52,613 nt of DNA from Lacrimispora defluvii (GTDB lineage: Bacteria > Bacillota > Clostridia > Lachnospirales > Lachnospiraceae): assembly GCA_013036995.1 (NCBI GenBank), contig JAAOXG010000033.1, positions 1-52,613 on the forward strand, given 5' to 3'. A program made the translations under genes and the position numbers. The notes beneath the pieces were generated by a model. It saw only the letters and a list, made by a program, of their open reading frames with translations, made no database searches and was not told the origin of the DNA. Positions 52,390 through 52,613 of this stretch are shown one piece after another (position 1 is the first letter of the stretch; each line of letters starts with the position of its first letter).

Positions 52390-52613
52390 ATGTATAATTA
52401 TAGAGATTGTAATAACAATCATTGCTGTAATAACAGTTGCTGCTGCGGACCAGCAGGACCACAGGGTCCTAGAGGTTGTCCTGGCGCTACTGGAGCTACT
52501 GGAGCTACTGGAGCTACTGGAGCTACCGGTGCTACTGGAGCTACTGGCGCTACTGGCGCTACTGGACCTACCGGAGCTACTGGTGCTACTGGCACTACCG
52601 GTGCTACTGGTGC
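52390..52613 (+). CDS. Collagen-like Gly-X-Thr repeat protein, 3' end outside the window
   Basis: The ATG at 52390 follows GTGGGGG. The visible 74 residues begin with a short Cys/Asn-rich head ([20 protein letters not shown], six Cys), then GPA-GPQ-GPR, a GCP triplet, and an unbroken run of Gly-Ala-Thr, with Gly-Pro-Thr and Gly-Thr-Thr. Such Gly-X-Thr chains form bacterial collagen triple helices, and threonines are often glycosylated, as in the spore exosporium protein BclA. The Cys-rich head may crosslink or anchor it. The gene runs off the window, so its C-terminal domain is unknown. About 200 bases of A/T-rich DNA separate it from the IS110 element. Confidence 0.85.
   Translation, partial: MYNYRDCNNNHCCNNSCCCGPAGPQGPRGCPGATGATGATGATGATGATGATGATGATGPTGATGATGTTGATG

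Noticed and set aside
52470-52613. CRISPR-like or satellite repeat at the right edge
   Set aside because: The repeat is a coding triplet pattern (Gly-Ala-Thr) in one open frame with no spacers.

Overview
The window looks like a chromosomal segment of an anaerobic, spore-forming Firmicute of the Lachnospiraceae type (Lacrimispora or Clostridium saccharolyticum-like; this placement is inference). Supporting traits are AGGAGG-type ribosome binding sites on nearly every gene, a moderate GC content, a V-type ATPase operon, a Gly-X-Thr collagen-like protein, DUF3006/ComEC-like lipoprotein genes, and integrative element genes of the clostridial Tn4451/CTn type (TnpW, Maff2, PrgI).

Positions 1-14456 are a mosaic of broken mobile elements. 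Block A (1-~6000) holds a DUF3883 remnant, an orphan C5 DNA methyltransferase, a DUF3847 protein, a MobA/MobL relaxase with a hairpin-rich oriT candidate upstream, a CHC2 primase-like protein, a VapE-like ATPase, a cluster of GTTGCC repeats and TnpW. Block B (~6068-10636) is part of a type IV conjugation module: VirD4 without its 5' end, two Maff2 proteins identical in sequence, a TrbL/VirB6-like protein, PrgI, and VirB4 cut before its Walker A motif. Block B is fused almost to the base with an inverted 5' fragment of recQ. A 5'-truncated ISLre2-type transposase and a 5'-truncated tyrosine integrase follow. The block ends in an exact 3' portion of tRNA-Arg(CCU), from anticodon loop to discriminator base, followed by a terminator. 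I read this as attR, the border with the chromosome.

Positions 14529-21963 carry metabolic and transport genes. A TRAP transporter (DctPQM) and a zinc-dependent polyol/sugar-acid dehydrogenase run on the minus strand, divergent from a GntR/FCD regulator, with repeated TGATATAT half-sites between them. Next come a MarR regulator with two AAGGTACCTT palindromes at its own promoter, a two-gene permease, and an alpha/beta hydrolase.

Positions 22181-39313 are mostly housekeeping and envelope genes: a secreted wall-binding protein; a ComEC-like metallo-beta-lactamase lipoprotein with DUF3006 and a DEDD exonuclease; a short KdpD/KdpE-like two-component system beside a D,D-carboxypeptidase; a DUF1461 membrane protein; a TRIC-type channel; citrate synthase; a secreted metallophosphoesterase; YibE/F; a phosphotransferase; TetR with a PutP-type sodium symporter; and a LUD-domain protein.

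Positions 39461-47962 are a complete nine-gene V-type ATPase operon on the minus strand (G/H-C-I-K-F-E-A-B-D). It is followed to the right by a DUF4145-SH3 membrane protein, TrmB, a 50-residue unknown protein and tRNA-Lys(CUU) with tandem terminators. An IS110-family element (about 50769-52230) has an upstream non-coding region with two nearly identical hairpin modules, a good candidate for a bridge RNA. The window ends inside a collagen-like surface protein gene.

I did not find a clearly new defence or biosynthetic system. The most novel-looking signals are the bridge RNA candidate, the base-precise element junctions and attR, the silent-only Maff2 duplication, the repeat cluster after vapE, and the decayed tRNA-Lys/terminator duplication.
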